From NCBI RefSeq assembly GCF_001644195.2, contig NZ_LWBL02000013.1, positions 60,675-124,674 on the forward strand: DNA of 64,000 bases, in the 5' to 3' direction. Shown in pieces: positions 36,638 through 45,240 of this stretch. The position numbers and the translations under genes are program-made. Each line of letters starts with the position of its first letter. Positions within the stretch are counted from its first letter, which is position 1. The notes under the pieces are model-generated. The model did not search any database. It had not been told where the DNA came from and saw only the letters and a list, made by a program, of their open reading frames with translations. The stretch is from Bacillus marinisedimentorum (GTDB taxonomy: Bacteria; Bacillota; Bacilli; Bacillales; Bacillaceae_O).

Positions 36638-36868
36638 CCCCATCACTCCTCCTGTCGTTCAGGTACATCGCTTTATCCAATTGGCAGTCATATTTTAAAA
36701 GAAATAGTGAAAATTCAGTTCAGCTGCATTTGGCAGTATGTGACAGGGTAGCCGGCCGTTATACAGCTATCCGTCCAAAATTTTCCGAATCACGTATCTT
36801 CCTGACACTTCCTATATACCCTTCTTTGCGGATTTTTGTCATTCTTATGGGAAAATCAGGGCTTATAA

Positions 36869-37417
36869 TCAGATGACGCGTGCTCCCAACGTGTTTACAA
36901 AGTGGTCAAGCGCCCATTTATGTCCTGCCTCATTGAAGGTTGCGACCGCTTTTTCATAAATGGCCATGCTGTATCCTTTATTATAGCCATCGACAGCTGT
37001 ATGCAGCACGCAGATATCTGTGCACACGCCTGCAAGATGGATTTCTTTTATCCCGCGTTCACGCAGCTTTATATCAAGTTCCGTTCCCGCAAAAGCGCTG
37101 TACCTGGTTTTATCGAAAGCAATCACATGGTCATCATTCTTGATGCCGTCATACACGTCTTTTACACTACCATATAGCTCCCTGCCCCTTGTGCCGGCGA
37201 TGTTGTGCGGCGGAAACAAGTTCGTTTCCGGATGGTAGCTATCCCCTTCGTAATGGATGTCATTGGCAAAGACAATGAGCTCACCCTTTTTTTCGAATTC
37301 GCGGATAAGCCCGGCGATTTCACTTTCAATCGCGCGCCCTGAATCCCCGCATGTAAGCTTGCCGTCTTCAGCAATAAAATCATACGTGTAATCAACTACA
37401 ATCAACGCTTTTTCCAT
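36869..37417 (-). CDS. pncA: Nicotinamidase
   Basis: 182 residues. It is an isochorismatase-fold amidase that converts nicotinamide to nicotinate. The catalytic triad is Asp9, Lys103 and Cys136 (in VCTDICVLHTA), and the metal ligands are in NDIHYEGDSYHPE (Asp53, His55, His62). The ATG at 37417 follows GGAGGG with 7-nt spacing. It precedes pncB, as in B. subtilis (yueJ-yueK), so the pair forms a salvage unit, though the 231-bp gap could hold another promoter. Confidence 0.96.
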   Translation of the reverse strand: MEKALIVVDYTYDFIAEDGKLTCGDSGRAIESEIAGLIREFEKKGELIVFANDIHYEGDSYHPETNLFPPHNIAGTRGRELYGSVKDVYDGIKNDDHVIAFDKTRYSAFAGTELDIKLRERGIKEIHLAGVCTDICVLHTAVDGYNKGYSMAIYEKAVATFNEAGHKWALDHFVNTLGARVI

Positions 37418-37829
37418 GTTTGATCCCTCCAATCCCACTTAAATATCATGGCATATTTTCGTGCGGTATTTTACTTGGATTTTTTATTCTGGCTATGTTA
37501 AATAATCTTATTGATTTCACACATTGCTGGGGCGGTTTTCCGAGGATAAAATCGGTTCCGCACCTCTAATCGGGCCAGAACTTATTTACAGGGAGGATTC
37601 CTCTTAAAACACACCCCTAAACTGGCCAGAGCCTGTTTACGGGAGAATTTTTCTTGAATCGCACCACGAACAAAATGCGGAACATCTAAGAGAAGTCCGC
37701 ACCTTGCACTCCAAGCAATTCGGTTATAAGCGGATAATATTGTTTTATCATTTTGAAAAGAGTCTCGACTAAAAAAGCCTGCAGAGATCGACGTATTCTC
37801 TGCAAGCTGTATCGTAATCGGTGAATCGC
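37418..37829. repeat. Gap with two degenerate 51-bp repeats
   Basis: GGCCAGA occurs at 37573 and 37624, 51 bp apart, each followed by a TTTAC-(A/C)GGGA...ATT..TCTT core and ending CACACC or CGCACC. The two units (about 37563-37665) are roughly 70 percent alike. A partial third may precede them. At about 37494 GGCTATGTTAAA ... TTGATTT looks like a decayed end of the 1469 MITE. The region also holds the pncA promoter side. Confidence 0.6.
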
Positions 37830-38060
37830 TTACTGGTTGCCTCCCGAGAAATAGGAATCTCCCTGGCGTTTGGTGATATGGGCTTCTTCATCCGGATGCG
37901 GGTCATTTCTTGAGAAACCCGACGGCTTCCGCTTATTTACTTCATCCCCATAAAACGACGAAGAACCTTTTAGCTTTTTAATCACTTGCATGAACACGAA
38001 TGCGATCGGCGGAAAAAAGATAAGTGCCAGAATCATATAAACAATCCATGCTGGATTCAC
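37830..38060 (-). CDS. Small single-pass membrane protein next to azlC
   Basis: 76 residues with one membrane helix (about 5-27, AWIVYMILALIFFPPIAFVFM) and a polar, basic then acidic cytosolic tail (NKRKPSGFSRNDPHPDEEAH). I do not recognise the family. The start is GTG at 38060 with GGGGGG 6 nt upstream, 14 nt after the azlC stop, so the two are cotranscribed. The usual azlC partner, AzlD, is about 100 residues with several helices; this protein is clearly not AzlD. Confidence 0.72.
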   Translation of the reverse strand: MNPAWIVYMILALIFFPPIAFVFMQVIKKLKGSSSFYGDEVNKRKPSGFSRNDPHPDEEAHITKRQGDSYFSGGNQ

Positions 38061-38074
38061 TTGTATCCCCCCTC

Positions 38075-38794
38075 TTACTCTCCAAGTTCATCATTCTTCA
38101 GTTCTGGCGGATAAAAAACCTCCACAAGAATGCTTGATGCCAGTGTCGCGCCGACAATTGCCCAGCCTGTCGACAGAACAAGGTGCAGAGCAATGCTGAA
38201 AACAGCTGCCGTCACTGCAAGCACGAGCACTTTGCGATGTTTTTTCAGCGGCGGCACCAGCAAGCCGATGAACATCGCGTAAAGGGCGATTCCCATACTT
38301 TCCTGCAGCACCTGCGGAAGGCTGGCACCGGCAAGATGGCCTGCTGCCGAAAATATCACCCAGCTGCTGTAGGAGGAAGCGATAATACCGAACAGGCTGG
38401 CGCTTGACAGCTTCCCTTCCCACATCGCACCAACTGAAAATGTTTCATCGGTTATGCCGAATGAATAAAACAGTTTTTTCAGCGGATGATCATCTTCCAT
38501 CTTTTCGGCAAGTGAGGCACTCATTAAAAAGTGACGGATATTCACGATGAATGTTGTCAGTATGATTTCAGCCATCCCTGTTCCTGCTGCGATCAAATTG
38601 AGGGATATATATTGGGCCGCTCCCGCAAAAACAAAAATGCTCATTGCGGTTGTTTCCCATAATGACAGGCCGGTCGATTTTGCAAATAAACCGAATGTGA
38701 GGGCGATCGGCATATATCCGAGTGCAATGCTCGTGCCGGCCTTTGCCCCTGCTAAAAAGTCCCCGTGTGTTCCCATCTTTGCTGTTGTTTCCAT
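38075..38794 (-). CDS. azlC: AzlC-family branched-chain amino acid exporter subunit
   Basis: 239 residues, about seven or eight membrane segments. AzlC with AzlD exports branched-chain amino acids and analogues such as azaleucine. The family start GAKAGTSIALGYMPIALTFGL is visible in parts, followed by FVFAGAAQYISLNLIAAG, RHFLMSASLAEKM and FGITDETF. ATG at 38794 follows AGGAGG. It sits 13 nt after the enoyl-CoA hydratase gene, and no azlD follows. Confidence 0.88.
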   Translation of the reverse strand: METTAKMGTHGDFLAGAKAGTSIALGYMPIALTFGLFAKSTGLSLWETTAMSIFVFAGAAQYISLNLIAAGTGMAEIILTTFIVNIRHFLMSASLAEKMEDDHPLKKLFYSFGITDETFSVGAMWEGKLSSASLFGIIASSYSSWVIFSAAGHLAGASLPQVLQESMGIALYAMFIGLLVPPLKKHRKVLVLAVTAAVFSIALHLVLSTGWAIVGATLASSILVEVFYPPELKNDELGE

Positions 38795-38807
38795 TTGTTC
38801 CTCCTGA

Positions 38808-39575
38808 TCATTTCCCCTTGAAATCCGGTGTTCTTTTTTCACTGAAAGCATTCAGCGCTTCAATCCTGTCCTCAGTAGGAATCAGAACTTCGTACGCTTT
38901 TGCCTCAATTTGCATTCCTGTTTCAAGATCGGTATTCAGCCCATTTTTAATGGCAAACTTGGCCTGTTGAAGTGCAATCGGTCCGTTTTTCAGCATTTCT
39001 TCTGCAAACAGGCGTGATTCTTCCAACAGCCTTTCATCGGGAACCACTTTTGAGACGATGCCATACTCCCGGGCCTCTTCCGCAGAAAGCCTTCTAGCGG
39101 TCAAAATCAGCTCAAGGGCACGAGTCTCACCGACAATCCGCGGAAGCCGCTGTGTACCTCCAGCACCCGGAATGATGGCCAGACTTGTTTCCGTTAATCC
39201 CATTTTGGCATTTTTTGCCGAGAAACGGAAGTCACATGACAGCGCCAATTCCATTCCGCCCCCAAATGCAAAGCCGTTAATGGCTGCGATTGTCGGCTGC
39301 GGCAGCCGGTCAACGAGTGAAAAAACATGGCGGATTTTAGAGACATTCCGTTTGACCTCCTGCTCTGTAAGCGTCTTGCGTTCTTTCAAATCCGCGCCTA
39401 CACTGAAAGCCTTGCCCGATCCTGTAAAAATGACCGCTCTTGCCTCAGGCTCAAGCTTGATGCGCTCCACAATACCCTCAAGATTTAAAAGTTGTTCATA
39501 AGAAAATGCATTTAATGCATCAGGTCTGTCAAGTGTGACGGTTGCGACATGATTTTCGATTTTCAGATCAATCAT
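38808..39575 (-). CDS. Enoyl-CoA hydratase/isomerase family protein
   Basis: 255 residues, a crotonase-fold enzyme. It hydrates enoyl-CoA or isomerises it in fatty-acid degradation. The oxyanion-hole segments SVGADLKE and GFAFGGGMELALSCD are present. Both catalytic glutamates of true hydratases are kept: one in GGGMELA, the other in LTETSLAIIPGAGGTQRL. Length and neighbourhood fit YhaR-type proteins of B. subtilis, but the substrate is unknown. The ATG at 39575 follows GGGGGGAT. Extra upstream codons to 39689 have no site. It is cotranscribed with azlC, and lies downstream of an acyl-CoA synthetase beyond a terminator. Confidence 0.9.
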   Translation of the reverse strand: MIDLKIENHVATVTLDRPDALNAFSYEQLLNLEGIVERIKLEPEARAVIFTGSGKAFSVGADLKERKTLTEQEVKRNVSKIRHVFSLVDRLPQPTIAAINGFAFGGGMELALSCDFRFSAKNAKMGLTETSLAIIPGAGGTQRLPRIVGETRALELILTARRLSAEEAREYGIVSKVVPDERLLEESRLFAEEMLKNGPIALQQAKFAIKNGLNTDLETGMQIEAKAYEVLIPTEDRIEALNAFSEKRTPDFKGK

Positions 39576-39691
39576 CGGATCCCCCCTGAAGTGATTGTTT
39601 ATCTCCAAAACTATATTCGATTTCAGACATTTGATTCCTGCCTGAAATTTCAGACTGCACCGTCCCTCCCTGCCACGGCAGGCCCACAAAA

Positions 39692-39730
39692 AAACAAACA
39701 GGGCAGGATAAGCTCCCGCCCTGTTTGTTT
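39692..39730 (-). terminator. Terminator of lcfB
   Basis: AAACAAACAGGGC and GCCCTGTTTGTTT form a perfect 13-bp stem with a 13-nt loop. The A run at 39688-39695 gives leftward transcripts a T tail. Confidence 0.85.
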
Positions 39731-39890
39731 AATAGATTCGTTACAGATTAGACTTATTTCTGGTTTCGGTGGCGAACCGGCAGGATTAGTCTGTTGAAAT
39801 TCCGGTTTCATTCACCTGACTCCGGGCACAAAGACGATTCTTCCTGCTTCCGTTTCGGTGCTGGCTCCCTGAACAATTCAAATAGTTTGA

Positions 39891-41441
39891 TTACACATTA
39901 ACTTGCTCTTTCAACGCTCTTCTCAAAATTTTACCAGTCGTGTTCTTCGGCAATTCCTCAAGGAATTCAATTGAAGAAGGCACTTTGTATTTCGCCAGGT
40001 GTTCGGCGCAGTAATCAAACAAGTCCTGTTCTGTCAGGCTGTCATCATCTGTGACGACAAACGCCCGCACGGCTTCGCCGAGGTTTGGATCCGGCACGCC
40101 CAGAACAGCTGCTTCCACGACATTCGGATGCTGATAGAGGACTTCTTCGATCTCACGCGGATACACGTTATAGCCGCCGACGAGGACGAGATCTTTTTTC
40201 CGGTCAACAATGTAAAAATACCCTTCTTCATCCATTTTTGCGAGGTCCCCTGTATACAGCCATCCATCCTTAAGTGCGGCAGCAGTGTCCTCCGGCATTT
40301 TATAATAGCCTTTCATGACGTTAGGACCCCTGACGATTAGCTCGCCTACTTCACCAGGCTTCACCTCTTCGCCCATTTCGTTCACGACTTTATTCTCTAC
40401 GTTGGTTATATTCATGCCGATGGAACCAGCTTTCCTTGACCGGTCAAGCGGATTGAAAGCTGTTACCGGCGAAGCTTCAGACAGGCCGTACCCTTCTGAA
40501 ACGACAACATTGAATTTGTTCTCGAATTCCTTCAGCAATGAGACCGGCAGCGGGCTTCCGCCTGAAATGCAGAGGCGCAGCGTTTCCAGGTCTTCTGTCT
40601 TGCCGTCAGGATACTGATACAAATAATTGTACATTGTCGGCACCCCGGCAAAGATTGTCGGCTTAAATGTTTTGCTGATCCGGAAAATTTCACCCGGACT
40701 GAACTGAGGGACGATAATGACAGTGCCGCCGTTCATAAGCGGCGCATTGAGTGCAACCGTCAGGCAAAAGACATGGAACATCGGCAATGTGGCGATGGCA
40801 CGATCTGATTCAGTTATTTTCAGATAATCAGCAGTATCTTTCGCATTGCTGTATATGTTCTTCTGGGTAAGCATTGCCCCTTTCGGCTTGCCGGTCGTTC
40901 CAGAAGTGTAGAGAATGACAGCAGTGTCCTCATCATCCAATTCCGGCGCTTCAAATGCTTCAGCTCTTTCCTGGACCATATCTGTAAACGGTTTCAATTT
41001 TGGATAGATAGAAAGGGCTGCTGGATCGACTGTTTTCTCTTCTTCTTTCAGCGTATCGACTACGATTATTTGCTCCACCTTCGGAAGGCGGCTCTCCATT
41101 TTTTCAAATAGCGGAACGAGTTTGTCCAGTGTGATGACGGCTTTGACATCTCCATTATTTAAAATATAGCCAATCTCATCCGCCGTATAAATCGGGTTCA
41201 CCGGAATGACGGTTGCCCCCGCTCGGATTGCGCCGTATAGGCCGATGACAAAATGCGGACTGTTTCCAAGCAATAACGCAACATGGTCCCCCTTTTTTAT
41301 CCCAAGCTGCACAAGGTTGCCCGCAAACCGTTCCACTTGCTCGTTCAGTTCAGCATACGATGCAGACCTGTCCATGAAAATGTAGGCCTCTTTTTCTGGA
41401 TGCCGGGCTGCTGTCTCTGCCAATTGATAGCTGATGTTCAA
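39891..41441 (-). CDS. lcfB: Long-chain fatty acid-CoA ligase
   Basis: 516 residues. It activates fatty acids to acyl-CoA with ATP, the entry step of beta-oxidation. AMP-forming ligase motifs are intact: the P-loop YTSGTTGKPKG, YGLSEASP (motif A5), YTGDLAKMDEEGYFYIVDRKKD (A7-A8, in parts) and the catalytic Lys in NTTGKILRR (A10). The start is TTG at 41441, in the usual position, with AGGGGGAG upstream. A FadR-type palindrome lies 22 nt before the start. The gene order lcfB-lplJ-yhfI matches the B. subtilis yhf region. Confidence 0.95.
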   Translation of the reverse strand: MNISYQLAETAARHPEKEAYIFMDRSASYAELNEQVERFAGNLVQLGIKKGDHVALLLGNSPHFVIGLYGAIRAGATVIPVNPIYTADEIGYILNNGDVKAVITLDKLVPLFEKMESRLPKVEQIIVVDTLKEEEKTVDPAALSIYPKLKPFTDMVQERAEAFEAPELDDEDTAVILYTSGTTGKPKGAMLTQKNIYSNAKDTADYLKITESDRAIATLPMFHVFCLTVALNAPLMNGGTVIIVPQFSPGEIFRISKTFKPTIFAGVPTMYNYLYQYPDGKTEDLETLRLCISGGSPLPVSLLKEFENKFNVVVSEGYGLSEASPVTAFNPLDRSRKAGSIGMNITNVENKVVNEMGEEVKPGEVGELIVRGPNVMKGYYKMPEDTAAALKDGWLYTGDLAKMDEEGYFYIVDRKKDLVLVGGYNVYPREIEEVLYQHPNVVEAAVLGVPDPNLGEAVRAFVVTDDDSLTEQDLFDYCAEHLAKYKVPSSIEFLEELPKNTTGKILRRALKEQVNV

Positions 41442-41463
41442 ACTATTCTCCCCCTTTGAACGT

Positions 41464-41483
41464 ATGAGTGAATAATCACTCAT
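41464..41483 (-). promoter_or_regulatory. FadR operator of lcfB
   Basis: ATGAGTGAATAATCACTCAT is a perfect palindrome with 8-bp arms and a 4-nt centre. It closely matches the Bacillus FadR consensus (TGAATGA..TA.TCATTCA). Its position 22-41 nt before the TTG start is right for repression released by long-chain acyl-CoA. Confidence 0.85.
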
Positions 41484-41650
41484 TTTTAAAATAAAAAAAT
41501 ATTCTAAATTCATTATATTTTACAGCAGGGATTTGAGCAAGGGGAAATGGGGAATTCTGCTATTCTGTAAAAATGTTTTTTGTCATCTAGCAAGCTATGT
41601 TTATAGCATTATCCTTCAATTATCCCATTAAAATTGTTTTATCAATACAA

Positions 41651-41687
41651 CAATGCCCCTTTCCTCTCTAGAAGGAAAAGGGCATTG
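41651..41687 (-). terminator. Terminator of lplJ
   Basis: CAATGCCCCTTTCCT pairs with AGGAAAAGGGCATTG over about 14 bp (one mismatch) around a 7-nt loop, 8 nt after the stop. The T tail is poor. Confidence 0.75.
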
Positions 41688-41694
41688 AAATCAA

Positions 41695-42690
41695 TCAATA
41701 AATCAAGTTGACGATATCATCTTTTGTCACGTTGCCGAAGTAATGCTTGATATCCACATCATTGAGCGCTTCATTTATTGAAGCCCGTTCATACCGGACA
41801 CCGTTCAGCCTGTTTTCGATATCACTGACATCCCCTACGCCAAAAAAGTCGCCGTAAATTTTAATGTTGCCGATAACACCCTTGTGGACATCGAGCCGGA
41901 AATCGATCTGGCCTACCGGAAAACGGTGTGAATGCTGGATATTGAATTTTGGGGATTTCCCATAATTCCAGTCCCAGTTCTGATAGCGTTCCCTTGATAG
42001 CTGGTGGATTTTTTCCCAATCCCCATCTGTCAGTTCATACTTCGGAACTTCTTCTATTGATTCTGTATCGAAAATATATCTGAGCAGCAAGCTCCTGAAT
42101 GCTTCGATTGATAACTTCTCATCCATCAATTCACTGATGTTTGTCACCCTGCTGCGTATTGACTTAATTCCCTTTGACTCGATCTTCTCCATTTTCACAT
42201 TTAAGGCTGACACGACATTTTCAATTTCCGAATCAAAAAGCAGCGTTCCGTGGCTGAACATCCGGCCTTTTGTGGAAAATTGGGCGTTCCCGGAAATTTT
42301 CTTTCCCTTTGCGGTGATATCGTTGCGGCCGCTCAGTTCAGCGTCGACGCCAATCCGGTGCAGCGCCTTGATGACAGGTTCGGTGAACTTCTGGAAATTG
42401 TGGAAGCTCTCCCCGTCATCGCGGGTGATGAAACTGAAATTCAAATTGCCTGTGTCGTGGTACACAGCACCGCCCCCTGATAACCGGCGGACAACCCGGA
42501 TGTTATTGTCTTCCACATAATTCGTGTTGATTTCTTCTACCGTGTTCTGGTTTTTGCCGATAATAATCGAAGGCTCATTAATGTAAAACAGCAAGTACGT
42601 TTCATTGATATCCAGATTTTTTAAGGCGTATTCTTCAATTGCAAGATTGATCTGTGGATCTGTGATTCCCTTGTTATCGATAAACAGCAT
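41695..42690 (-). CDS. lplJ: Lipoate-protein ligase LplJ
   Basis: 331 residues, the length of B. subtilis LplJ. It attaches free lipoate to the E2 and GcvH domains of ketoacid dehydrogenases and the glycine cleavage system. The adenylation site is visible in RRLSGGGAVYHDTGNLNFSF, and the catalytic Lys in GKKISGNAQ. The accessory C-terminal domain (IGNIKIYGDFFGVGDVSDIE in parts) is present, so the enzyme should catalyse both half-reactions. It lies 67 nt downstream of yhfI in the same direction. Confidence 0.96.
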   Translation of the reverse strand: MLFIDNKGITDPQINLAIEEYALKNLDINETYLLFYINEPSIIIGKNQNTVEEINTNYVEDNNIRVVRRLSGGGAVYHDTGNLNFSFITRDDGESFHNFQKFTEPVIKALHRIGVDAELSGRNDITAKGKKISGNAQFSTKGRMFSHGTLLFDSEIENVVSALNVKMEKIESKGIKSIRSRVTNISELMDEKLSIEAFRSLLLRYIFDTESIEEVPKYELTDGDWEKIHQLSRERYQNWDWNYGKSPKFNIQHSHRFPVGQIDFRLDVHKGVIGNIKIYGDFFGVGDVSDIENRLNGVRYERASINEALNDVDIKHYFGNVTKDDIVNLIY

Positions 42691-42757
42691 GACCTTGACC
42701 CCCTGCTCGTTTTATTACTCTTCCTTTATTGTATTGAAAAAATTTTATTTAAACAAA

Positions 42758-43501
42758 TTACTGACCCTGCTCCAGCCATGTCCATCCGGTGGAGGCTAGC
42801 TGTACATTTCCCATGTATTTCGTTTTCGCTTCTTTAAGCAGCTGCTCATGTTCACCAAAATGCGGCAAATGGGACAGCAAGAGCAGCGAGGCCCCTGCCT
42901 TTTCGGCAACGGTTGCCGCATCATGGCTGTTCATATGTCCGGCTTTTGCTCCATCTTGATCTGCATAAAAGCTGCATTCCGAGATCAGCAGATCAGCATC
43001 CTTTGCAAAATCACAGAATGATTCCTGATAGCTTGAATCAGCAGTATAGACAAACGTTTCGCCGTTCACTTCGAACCTCATTGCATAGCACGGAACAGGA
43101 TGTGAAGTTTTTGTAAACGTAATAGTGAACGGACCGAGTGAAAGCGGTTTGTCCGGACCATATGCAATACCAAGCGTATTATCATGGTGGGTCAGTTTTT
43201 CAAAAGCTTGCGTGTCTTCTGTATGTCCGTAAATAGGCAATGTTTTATCGGTAATGCCGAGTGTTTTTTTTATGAGCATGGCGTATTGGAGTGGCCCGAT
43301 ATCAGCAATGTGATCATGATGATAGTGAGACAGTATGACCGCATCGAGTTCTTGAACGTCGATATATCGCTGCAGTGAAGAAAGCACACCGCTGCCGCAG
43401 TCGACCAGGAGTTTGAATCCGTCATGCTCCACAAGATACCCAGAAGTTGCTTCTCCAGCCCCTGGATATGCACCCCAGAATCCAATTACAGTCACTTTCA
43501 T
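42758..43501 (-). CDS. yhfI: Metallo-beta-lactamase-fold hydrolase YhfI
   Basis: 247 residues. It is a zinc-dependent hydrolase related to ribonuclease Z. The metal motif HYHHDH is intact, followed by a distant His in TKTSHPVPC, Asp in YTADSSY and a final His in LLSHLPH. The true substrate is unknown. ATG at 43501 follows GAGGTGA. In B. subtilis yhfI also precedes lplJ (yhfJ), so the two may form an operon. Confidence 0.9.
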   Translation of the reverse strand: MKVTVIGFWGAYPGAGEATSGYLVEHDGFKLLVDCGSGVLSSLQRYIDVQELDAVILSHYHHDHIADIGPLQYAMLIKKTLGITDKTLPIYGHTEDTQAFEKLTHHDNTLGIAYGPDKPLSLGPFTITFTKTSHPVPCYAMRFEVNGETFVYTADSSYQESFCDFAKDADLLISECSFYADQDGAKAGHMNSHDAATVAEKAGASLLLLSHLPHFGEHEQLLKEAKTKYMGNVQLASTGWTWLEQGQ

Positions 43502-43706
43502 TGCAATCACCTCATCAGTAATTTTTCAATCAAGAGAAATGTGTTTTCTGCTATACGACTTTCTTATTATAGTACAGGATCTTATTCCTCTCACAAACGA
43601 TACGAAACACCGTAGAAAACGGTTGTAAACCTGTATTGGCTTGCAGTTTCCTTATACAACCTATAGCCTATTTTTGTATTTTTTAAAATTTGTTATAAAA
43701 CAGGTG

Positions 43707-43735
43707 TTGACTAGGACTAACTGTTATAATACAAT
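43707..43735 (+). promoter_or_regulatory. Sigma-A promoter of yhfH
   Basis: TTGACT (43707-43712) and TACAAT (43730-43735) are 17 bp apart, 32 nt upstream of the yhfH start. Confidence 0.7.
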
Positions 43736-43767
43736 GTGAATAACAAATCACTTGGAGGGATACACCA

Positions 43768-43902
43768 ATGATGATGAAAAGTACAGAATTTTTCAAGAAC
43801 TTGCCGCCAAAGCAGTGTGTGAATTGTGGGACAGAAATCAAGGAACAGCATGAATCTTACCTGAATCAATGTGATCACTGTTTAAGCAAAGCAGCCGAAT
43901 AA
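43768..43902 (+). CDS. yhfH: YhfH, small zinc-ribbon-like protein
   Basis: 44 residues. It matches YhfH in size, position and pattern: an amphipathic start (TEFFKNLPPKQ) followed by two CxxC pairs, C17-x-x-C20 and C35-x-x-C38, likely to bind one zinc. GGAGGGA lies 8 nt before the start, a good promoter lies further upstream and a strong terminator follows, so it is a well-expressed single gene. Two further Met codons follow the first, so the exact start may differ by one or two residues. Its function is unknown. Confidence 0.9.
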   Translation: MMMKSTEFFKNLPPKQCVNCGTEIKEQHESYLNQCDHCLSKAAE

Positions 43903-43967
43903 AAACGATCCGTTAAGCCATTTACACGTTCAACTCTCTTTTACCCTATATTCCCATCCCAATCTGA

Positions 43968-44003
43968 AGGGCAGCTGTATTAATACAGCTGCCCTCTTTT
44001 TTT
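43968..44003 (+). terminator. Terminator of yhfH
   Basis: AGGGCAGCTGTA and TACAGCTGCCCT form a perfect 12-bp stem with loop TTAA, followed by CTTTTTTT. Confidence 0.93.
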
Positions 44004-44258
44004 GAGTTTATGAACTTGCTAGTTTTTCAGTAAAGGGTTTTCCGTAAAAACTGTTAAAATATTCATTCTCAATAGGCGCAGGTGTTCGAGGCTTGTATGG
44101 GGCAGCGGGACAGGTGGACCTGCATGAGCGCCAGCTGTGATTTGAATACAACGGCAGGCATTCTCATCTGTAACCCGCTTTTCCTATTGATATACGCATC
44201 ATCCGGATTGAGTTTGATCCACGTTGGTGTCCAGGATGTGAACCCGGCATTTTACCTG
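44004..44258. other. Gap downstream of the ArsA gene
   Basis: No gene is supported. The 65-codon plus-strand frame at 44082-44279 has no ribosome-binding site. No hairpin terminator for the arsA operon is obvious. Confidence 0.4.
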
Positions 44259-45224
44259 TCATCCCCCAGCATCTCCTGATTTTTTGTTCTCTGAAAGCGT
44301 CAAATGGCGGGCAAATTCAGCCAGTTTTTCCTGACTGTTAATATCTTCTTCAAATAAAGGGATTTCAAAGAGATGCTGCTCTGAAAAGGTCTCGCGCAGC
44401 GTCTTTAAATAGTCCTTTTCGATTTCACGGCGTTTTTGCAGAAATGTTCCGTCTGCATGGTCCGGAAGCACTTTATTGACAATAAGGTCATGAACATGGA
44501 GATGATGGCGGTCAAGCAGTTTTACGGCCTTTTCGGTTTCCAGGATCGGGAGGCGTTCGGGGATGAGTACAAAAATAAAACCCGCAGACTTATGGTCCAT
44601 CAACACTTCGCGGACGTCCGCAAATTTCTTGCGCCGTTCCTGCAGAACCGAAAATATCGGATCTTCAACAGGCTCTCCGTCATTCAGTAATTGTGTATAG
44701 TTTTCATTCATCTTTTTTCTGCGTTCCAGCATTCCTTCAATCCAGACGCCCATCAATTCCGGAAGGGTCAGCAGCCGGACTGTATGTCCAGTCGGAGCAG
44801 TATCGAACACGATTAAATCGAAGTTTTTCCGTTCGTCAAGAATGATCGAAACAATTTTATCGAAGATTGCTGCTTCCTCAGCGCCGGGGGAAGAAGCAGC
44901 CGTATCAATTTGCCTGTGTACTTCATCGATCATGCTTGCTTTGACCATGCCTTTCAAATTGCCTTTCACCGAGTCGATATATATGCGGGCTTCCTGTTCA
45001 GGGTCAATTTCGAGTGCCCATAGCCGTTCTTTAATTTTCGTTATGCTGCCGCCGACTTTCTTATGAAAAATGTCACCGACATTGTGGGCGGGGTCTGTGG
45101 AAACAAGCAGTGTGTCTTTTCCTTGTTCTGCTGCTGCATATGCAAGGGCGGCTGCAGAAGTCGATTTACCGACACCGCCTTTTCCGCCTACGAACAAAAT
45201 TTGTTTTTCAAATAAGTTTTTCAT
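44259..45224 (-). CDS. ArsA/GET3-family ATPase
   Basis: 321 residues, one ATPase half (E. coli plasmid ArsA has two). Family members are deviant Walker A ATPases driven by metalloid or cargo binding. The P-loop is GGKGGVGKST at 13-22, switch I is STDPAHNVGD, and the nucleotide-binding FDTAPTGHTVRLL is intact. The GET3 zinc CxxC is absent, and no cysteine triad of classical ArsA is evident, so its cargo may be sensed by the partner proteins. ATG at 45224 follows AAAGGAGGGGG, 16 nt after the upstream gene, so it is the third gene of a three-gene operon. No arsB or arsR lies nearby. Confidence 0.92.
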   Translation of the reverse strand: MKNLFEKQILFVGGKGGVGKSTSAAALAYAAAEQGKDTLLVSTDPAHNVGDIFHKKVGGSITKIKERLWALEIDPEQEARIYIDSVKGNLKGMVKASMIDEVHRQIDTAASSPGAEEAAIFDKIVSIILDERKNFDLIVFDTAPTGHTVRLLTLPELMGVWIEGMLERRKKMNENYTQLLNDGEPVEDPIFSVLQERRKKFADVREVLMDHKSAGFIFVLIPERLPILETEKAVKLLDRHHLHVHDLIVNKVLPDHADGTFLQKRREIEKDYLKTLRETFSEQHLFEIPLFEEDINSQEKLAEFARHLTLSENKKSGDAGG

Positions 45225-45240
45225 ATATACCCCCTCCTTT

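Noticed and set aside
37830..38060. Calling the small gene azlD
   Set aside because: It has one membrane helix and no resemblance to the roughly 100-residue, multi-helix AzlD.
44082..44279. 65-codon frame downstream of the ArsA gene
   Set aside because: No ribosome-binding site, overlaps the end of arsA, no similarity I recognise.
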